The notes under the pieces were generated by a model. That model was not told the origin of the DNA. It worked only from the letters and a program-made list of their open reading frames with translations, and did not search any database. Of a stretch of DNA of 64,000 nt, positions 57,761 through 64,000 are shown piece by piece. Source of the DNA: Bretschneidera sinensis. Taxonomy: Eukaryota; Streptophyta; Magnoliopsida; Brassicales; Akaniaceae. The stretch is taken from positions 21,979,501 through 22,043,500 of the forward strand of contig CM043705.1 in assembly GCA_023935145.1 (NCBI GenBank). Direction: 5' to 3'. Made by a program: the position numbers and the translations under genes. Each line of letters starts with the position of its first letter. Positions within the stretch are counted from its first letter, which is position 1.

Positions 57761-59270
57761 ATGACACGTACTAGTGGGAGAATACTTGCAGAATTTAATC
57801 CAGAAATTGAGCGTACTTTTCACGCTTTGAGAAGAGCAGCGTCAGTAACAGTCAATATAATGGCAGAAGGAAACAATGCAGATGTGCAACGTGCACTTTG
57901 GGATTATGCTATGCCAAAGATGGATGGTGTTGAATCTAGCATCCGACGACCACCTATACAAGTGAACAATTTTGAAATTAAGCCTGCCATCATTCAGATG
58001 ATTCAACATTCAGTACAATTTGGGGGCCTATCGCAAGAAGATCCAAATGTTCACTTGGCGAATTTCCTTGAAATTTGCAACACATTTAAGCATAACAGAG
58101 TATCGGAGGATGCAATTCGCTTAACGCTTTTTTCCATTTTCACTGAGGGATAAAGCAAAAAGCTGGTTGACTTCTTTGCTAGCAGGATCCATAACGAAAT
58201 GGGCAGAATTGGCACAAATATTTTTAGGGAAATACTTTTCTCCCACAAAAACTGCAAAGTTACGTAATGAAATTACTATGTTTTTGCAGGTCGATAGAAA
58301 GTCACTCTATGAGGCATGGGAACGTTTTAAAGACCTTTTGAGAAGATGTCCTCATCATGAGTTGCCCATTTGGATGCAAGTACAAACATTTTATAATGGT
58401 TTAACCAGTACAACCCGATATATGATTGATGCAGCTGCAGGTGGCACGATCATGAGAAAAACTCCAGAAAAAGCTATTGAATTGCTAGAAGAGATGGCCA
58501 CAAATTCTTATTAATGGCCAGTTGAGAGGTTACCTATTAACAGAACCTCAGGATTGCACAATATAGATGCTGTTACAGCTTTAACAGCACAAATGGAGGC
58601 TCTCGCCAAGAAGATAGATGGACTTCATCCTACTACACATGTAATATGTGAATTGTGTGGTGGTAGTGGCCACCATAGCAGTAACTGTCAAGCAGGTAAT
58701 CAATTTGCATCTAATTCATCTACTGAACAAGCTAACTTTGTTTCAAATTTTCACAGGCAAAACAATCCATATAGCAATACATATAATCCGAGATGGTGGA
58801 ATCACCTGAATTTGTCTTGGAATTAAAACAATGTGAAATAACCTCCTTCTGAATACCCACCTCAAGAAAAAAAGTCCAACTTGGAGGATATGATGGCCAA
58901 ATTCTTGAATTCAGTAGAAACTGGGTTTCAAAATCAAGAAGCGTCCATTAGAAATCTGGAAGTTTAGGGGGGCCAACTAGCAACTATAGTTTCTAGACGT
59001 GCACAAGGCTCTCTTCCAAGAAACACAGAAAAAAATCCTAAGGAGGATGTCAAGGCCATAACACTAAGGAGTGGCACACGATTGGATGAGCTAAAATCTA
59101 AAGAAATCACTAATCAAGAAGGCGAGAAAGAAGAGACCATGCAAGAGGAGAAACATGTTTCAGAAAAGAAGTCTACTAGTAAAGGTTTTATTGATTCTAA
59201 CTCTGAAACTAAATATATGCCACCTCTTCCCTATCCTCAGAAATTTAAGAAAGAAAAATTAGATAAGTAA
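57761..59270 (+). pseudogene. E7 gag, frameshift and stops
   Basis: ATG 57761 opens 130 codons. An extra T near 58130 shifts the frame, which continues 58167-58514 (KAKSWLTSLLAGSITKW, YEAWERFKDLLRRCPHH, MIDAAAGGTIMRKTPEKA) to a TAA. 58554-58826 keeps a zinc-knuckle-like CELCGGSGHHSSNC. A TAG at 58966 replaces a Gln in the EVQGGQL-type segment. 59082-59270 is an acidic linker ending in LPYPQKFKKEKLDK before a TAA. Confidence 0.86.
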
Positions 59271-59801
59271 TTCTTAAAATTTTTAGAGATTTTCAAGAAA
59301 TTGCATATTAACATTCCATTTGCAGAGGCTTTATCACAGATGCCTAGTTACACTAGATTTTTGAAGGAAATTTTGTCTAACAAATGGAAGCTTAAGGAAC
59401 ATGGAATAGTGATGTCAACTGAAGAGTGCAACGCCATACTGCAAAACAAGCTACCTCCAAAACTGAAAGATCCAGGGAGTTTTACTATACCCTGCACTTT
59501 GGGAAGTTCATTCTTTGATAAAGCTTTATATGACCTTGGTGCAAGTATCAATCTTATGCCTCTTTTAATTTTCAGGAAACTTGGATTAGGAGAAGTCAAA
59601 ACAACGACAATGTCATTGCAATTAGCTGATCGATCGATTAAGAGACCACGGGGAATTATAGAAGATGTACTGGTAAAGGTTGGTAAATTTATATTCCCTG
59701 TAAACTTCATTGTTCTCGACTTGGAAGAGGATCATGAGGTATCTCTTATACTTGGACGTCTATTTCTTGCTACAGTGAGAGCCCTAATTGATGTACAATA
59801 A
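59271..59801 (+). pseudogene. E7 aspartic protease
   Basis: Open 59301-59801. KLHINIPFAEALSQMP, KLPPKLKDPGSFTIPC, active site DLGASINLMP (about 59530-59560), then LILGRLFLATVRALIDVQ and a TAA. The R-L replaces the usual R-P before the loop. Best preserved domain of E7 gag-PR. Confidence 0.87.
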
Positions 59802-59807
59802 GGGAAA

Positions 59808-60317
59808 TTGATTTTAAGCGTCAATGAAGAGCAAGTAGTTTTTGATATGTATAAAATTATGAAATATCCTTCTGACTTATCTACTTCTTCTTATTTTCAA
59901 ATGGATATTGTTGATAACCTCATTGAGGAGTTTCAGGAGAAAACATTAAATGAAGATACTTTGGAGAGATGCATCATGGAATCAGGAACTACTACCACTG
60001 AAAAACTCGTCATCCAAGAAGAAGCAAGGAACTTGGAGTCTGAAATGGGAAAAGAAGTGTCAGAAGAACCAATAATAAAAATTGAATTGAAAACTTTACC
60101 TGCTCATTTGAAATATGCTTATTTAGAGAAAATTGTTTTCCTTGTTATAATATCTTATTCGTTGACATGTAAAATGGAAGAACGGTTGTTGGAAGTCCTA
60201 AAAAGGCACAAAAAGGCTTTGGGATGGACAATAGAGGATATCAAGGGTATTAGCCCTTCCATTTGCACCCAAAAAATTCTCATGGAGGAGAACTTCAAGC
60301 CTACTGTTCAACCATAG
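59808..60317 (+). pseudogene. E7 protease-RT linker
   Basis: 169 codons, Glu-rich, with LPAHLKYAYLE near the end and KRHKKALGWTIEDIKGISPSICTQKI, the conserved lead-in to RT of Athila elements. Ends TAG at 60315-60317 where Gln or Arg is expected. Confidence 0.8.
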
Positions 60318-61680
60318 AGACGCTTGAATCTAGCAATGCAAGAGGTTGTTAAGAAAGAAGTAGTAAAGTTGCTTGATGTAGGTATTATCTATCCCATTTC
60401 TGATAGTGCTTGGACTAGCCCGGTAAAAGTGGTACCAAAGAAAGGTGGGATCACTGTTGTGAAAAATAATAATAATGAATTGATCCCCACTAGAACTGTG
60501 ACAGGTTGGCGTGTTCGCATTGACAATAGAAAATTAAATTACGCCACAAGAAAATATCATTTTCCGTTTCCTTTTATTGATCAAATGTTGGAAAGATTAG
60601 CAGGTCACAGGTTCTACTATCTACTTGATGGTTATTCGGGATATAACCAGATTCCCATAGCACCCGAGGATCAAGAAAAGATGATGTTTATGTCCTTATG
60701 GCACGTTTGCATATAGGAGGATGCCTTTTGGTCTTTGTAACGCACCTATAACTTTTCAACGTTGTATGATGGCAATTTTTTCTGATATGACCGAAATTTT
60801 TTTAGAGATCTTCATGGATGATTTAAAACTATTTGGTCTAACCTTCAACGATTGTCTTCATAATTTATCTTTGGTCTTGCAGCGATGCGAAGAGACGAAC
60901 CTTGTACTAAATTGGGAGAAATACCATTTCATGGTTTATGAAGGGATAATGTTGGGGCATAAAATATCATCTAAGGGTATTGAAATTGACAAGGCAAAGG
61001 TGGATGTAATAGAAAAACTCCCACCTCCCACTTCAGTCAAAGCCATCAGAAGTTTTCTGGGGCATGCAGGATTTTACAGGAGATTCATTAAGGATTTTTC
61101 AAAAATATCTAAACCTCTTTCTAATCTTCTTGTAAAAGATTTGAAGTTTAACTTCTCTTATGATTGTTTGCAGGCATTTGCTACATTAAAGGATAAGTTG
61201 GTGACCACCCCTATTGTGGTAGCACCAGATTGGAGCCTTCCGTTCGAATTAATGTGTGATGCCAGTGATACCGTAGTTAGGGCAGTGCTTGGGCAAAGAA
61301 TAGATAAGGTTTTTAGGACAATTTATTATGCAAGCCACACTCTTACCGGACCCTAATTGAACTACGCTACTACTGAGAAAGAACTTTTAGCTGTTGTATT
61401 TGCATTTGATAAGTTTCAATTCTATCTTAATGGATCGAAAGTTATTGTTTATATTGACCATTCAGCTTTGAAGTATCTTTTAGTGAAGAAGGATGCAAAA
61501 CCAAGACTATTGAGATGGATTCTCCTTCTTTAAGAATTTGATTTAGAAATCAAAGATAAGAAGGGGACCGATAATCAAGTGGCAGACCACTTATCAAGAC
61601 TCGAAAGATCGGAAGAGACTAATATTAGCATTAACGAAGAATTTCTTGACGAGGAAATATTTTCTATTTCTTAGTTTAAT
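60318..61680 (+). pseudogene. E7 reverse transcriptase and RNase H
   Basis: 60324-60716 contains the fingers (SAWTSPVKVVPKKGG, RIDNRKLNYATRKYHFPFPF). A missing base near 60695 shifts to 60721-61356 (MPFGLCNAPITFQRCM, then FMDD at about 60814-60825, followed by LKLFG). RNase H: LMCDASDTVVRAVLGQR, then a TAA near 61354 and IYYASHTLTGP; 61357-61680 retains [27 protein letters not shown] and DHLSRLER. Decayed, but every domain is recognisable. Confidence 0.87.
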
Positions 61681-61878
61681 TCTGTTTTGTCTGTGTCTGA
61701 GACAATATGGTTCGCTGATCTTGCCAATTACCTTGTAGGAAACTGGATCCCAAGTCACTACACATATCAATAGAAAAAGAAGCTCTTTTTCGATGTGAAG
61801 CATTATTTTTGGGTGGATCCATGTTTATACAAATTGTGTGCAGACTAGGAGAATGAGGATAATGAAGAAGACGATTGA
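61681..61878 (+). pseudogene. E7 pol end, integrase deleted
   Basis: After RNase H the link to integrase reads WFADLANYLVGNWIPSHYT and YFWVDPCLYKLCAD, then TAG at 61846. Directly after it a Glu/Asp-rich scrap ends TGA (61876). The zinc-binding and catalytic parts of integrase, present in E2 (15230-16140), are entirely missing. Confidence 0.82.
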
Positions 61879-63163
61879 TTCGGGCTCTGACTAATCAGGG
61901 AAGTTCCTTTTTCTTACTTTATCCTAAATGTTGATACATTGCGGACGATACATCATTTTAGTTTGGGGGTGGGGAAAAGTATCTAAGTTTGTGTTGTGTG
62001 CTGTTTATGTTTTTAGTTACTTTTCTGTTTGTTTTATCTTGGTGCTTTATTTTGTTAGATTTTGCCGATGATGAGAAATAGATTGACTTTTGTTTGATTT
62101 TGCCGATGATGAGAAATAGATTGACTTGATTGTAGCTCTTGAAAATTTAAAAAATGTTGTGTTTGTCTGTGTGCTTGAGTTTTTTTGAACATAGTGAGCA
62201 CTTACACCTAAGCACTTTGTTGTCTTAGCCGTTTCGGAGAATGTTTATGTCTACAATGTAGTTTCTTGTGATCTCATGGACTCTAGAACTTGTTTGAAGA
62301 CCACTCGATGCGAAATCCTAGGTAGTACAGTACCAAAGAGATGATTCAGGCTATGTTTGGAACGTTTGAGCCTTTCTAACCAACCCTTGATATGTGATTA
62401 TCCTTCGTTTTCCCCTTTTAAGCTTGAATATCTGTTGTTTTGTCACCCGATCATCTAACCTTTTTTCAAAAAAAGAATGCCATAACTCTACCTTTCACCT
62501 ATAAGCACAGCGATTAATGTAATTGCTGGCAAGAATTCTGAAATATGCGAGAAAGATATAGGTTTGAATCATTCAATTTGTGAAAAAAAAAGAAGAAGAA
62601 AAAAAGAAAAAAAAGAAAAAGAAAGAAAAAAGAAGAATGATGTGCAAACAACAAATATTGGAAAAACAGTATTGGAGTATTACATGATAATTGAGGGAAA
62701 GTTTGAAAGAAAATTTTTATTGGTTGATGTACTTAAGGTGATGTGAGCCACATTTGATCCTATATCATACCTTAGCGTTAACCAAAGTTATAAGCTGAAT
62801 AAAGTCCTGAGGATCTCTGGTATTGTCATAGCCTACATTAGTGGAGAGTGGTATGAAGAGCAAGCTTATGGATTCTAAGAAATTGGCATTTTCCTACTTG
62901 CATGCATAAACCAATCAGAGCGGTGAGGCGATTAAGTTTATAAAGGTGTTACATACACACACGTTTAAAGAATTTGATGTAGGATAAGACTGGCAATGAA
63001 TTTGAAATTCTAGACATTAGCAGTATTTGGAAAATTTTCTTGCGTTATGATCTATATGCAATCTTTGAGGCATGTTGTTATCAAATCGAATCAAATCATC
63101 TCTCACTCTTAGGATGTGTGTTTTAGGATTTTGCTTTAGTTTGCTCGAGGACTAGCAAAAACG
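61879..63163 (+). other. E7 3' non-coding region
   Basis: Starts near a purine-rich motif TTTTAGTTTGGGGGTGGGG (61951-61969), the counterpart of 16554-16572 in E2. A 29-bp stretch (TTTTGCCGATGATGAGAAAT onward) is repeated 40 bases apart at about 62059 and 62098. A purine run of roughly 55 bases lies at 62580-62636. No gene. Confidence 0.6.
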
Positions 63164-63177
63164 TAAGTTTGGGGGTG
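63164..63177 (+). other. E7 polypurine tract
   Basis: TAAGTTTGGGGGTG directly before the 3' LTR; primes plus-strand DNA synthesis. Confidence 0.8.
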
Positions 63178-64000
63178 TGATAACTCTAAAAAAATCATGT
63201 TATTATACTACTTTTAGGCACATATTTTGGTGTTGATCTTGAGCATTAGATTTGTGTTTCATGTGTTTTTAGCAATTTTTTAGTTTAGTTTATTTTATTC
63301 TACTATTAGTTTGTTCTAGTTAAATTGAATGCTTAGTGTGAATACTGAGTCTTGGGAATTTACTGGGCAGAAGCTTAGCGCTGCAGCTCTGGACATTGAG
63401 CACTACAGCGCTGGTTCATAGGCACTGCAGCACTGGAATAGTGTTTGAAGGGCGATATATGTGAGAGAAGACTGAAACTTAAAGTTGCAGTGCTGGTTCA
63501 AGGGCGCTGCAACACTGGAATTCGACAGGGATTCAAAGTTGCGGCGCTAGTCCATGGGGCGCTGCACCTCTAGCTAGAGTACGATATGCACCCAGAGCTG
63601 CGGCACTGGGAAGTCAGCGCTGGCCAGTTGATTCAGAATATTGTAAATAATAACCCTAGCTGAACAAACGAGGGGGGCGGCTGTTGAAAAGAAAATTAGA
63701 TTTTGGAGGAGACGAGAGGCAAAAGGGGAGTTTTAGACTTTGGTGGAGGCTCCTCTGAAGATTTTAATCATTCCTTTCTGGTTATGTTGATGTTCTATGA
63801 TATGAACTTGGTTTTTTTGGATATTATTATGGAGTAGGTATTTTTGTGTTAAGGATAGATGAATCCTAAACGTATGTCTTGAGTTGTTGTTTGGACAAGT
63901 TGGAATTTAATAATTTTTTTTTTCAAAGAGTGTGCTTTATTGTTCTTAATGCTTTTTGTTATTTTAATTCCTTCTTTAAGCATGGTGATGTGTCGAATAG
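63178..64000 (+). repeat. 3' LTR of E7, truncated by window end
   Basis: Begins TGATAACTC and follows 56098 onward with scattered differences and a missing ~65-bp unit. The TATA box has changed to TTGTAAATAA (63640s). Confidence 0.92.

Larger units (their letters stand above)
56098..64000 (+). mobile_element. E7: Athila-like Ty3/gypsy element lacking integrase, right end outside window
   Basis: 5' LTR 56098-57633, tRNA-Asp primer site, gag, protease, RT, RNase H, 3' UTR, polypurine tract and the first 823 bp of the 3' LTR (63178-64000). The left flank splits an E6 protease codon run; its duplication candidate is TAAGA (56093-56097). Integrase is gone except for the link to it. Several stops and two frameshifts. 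Confidence 0.92.

Noticed and set aside
62564..62746. 60-codon Lys/Arg/Glu-rich frame
   Set aside because: Purine run in the E7 3' UTR.

Overview
The window is nuclear DNA of a plant, most likely a eudicot. It is AT-rich and almost wholly made of LTR retrotransposons. The only host-like coding sequences are the 3' end of an unidentified gene and a pentatricopeptide-repeat (PPR) pseudogene. There are no bacterial-type operons, rRNA, tRNA or CRISPR loci. Element names E0-E7 are labels used only here. All calls were made by reading the sequence; no database was searched.

Layout. (1) 1-3754: E0, a minus-strand Ty3/gypsy chromovirus-type element. Its gag-pol frame stays open for all 985 codons seen, and its 5' LTR abuts a host exon. 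(2) 3755-6136: last exons and 3' flank of a host gene, then featureless AT-rich DNA. (3) 6142-42339: E1, one 36 kb minus-strand Tat-clade element bounded by LTRs and a perfect 5-bp target duplication (CTTTG). It was opened by two later insertions. E3 (8627-25643, plus strand, Tekay-like chromovirus) sits in an antisense gene of E1, and its own 5' LTR was then split by E2 (9142-17841, plus, Athila-like). E4 (27995-38243, minus, Sirevirus-like Ty1/copia) sits inside the RNase H part of E1 pol. (4) 42345-45100: intergenic. (5) 45101-49500: minus-strand PPR pseudogene cut by a small copia deletion derivative (E5, 45365-47602) and two MITE-like inserts. (6) 49778-56097: E6, a minus-strand Athila-like relic with an envelope-position ORF and a protease fragment; its probable LTR is split by an 1,899-bp solo LTR with a perfect GAAAC duplication. 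(7) 56098-64000: E7, a plus-strand Athila-like element that lacks integrase, inserted in the protease of E6 and running off the window.

Age. E0 has no stop codon in 985 codons. E2, E3, E5 and E7, and the interrupted host E1, carry many frameshifts and stops, several readable as C-to-T changes of Gln or Trp codons.

Most interesting pattern. Nearly every LTR promoter here carries short tandem or palindromic repeats before a TATAAATA-type box. E4 carries a third copy of such a module (palindrome cluster, TATA box, shared 9-mer) upstream of its post-pol ORF, which looks like a second, U3-like internal promoter. E6 has a different palindrome family in the same position relative to its envelope-position ORF. 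E1 carries an antisense gene with its own TATA box and an apparent intron, plus a 48-bp minisatellite in its 3' region.
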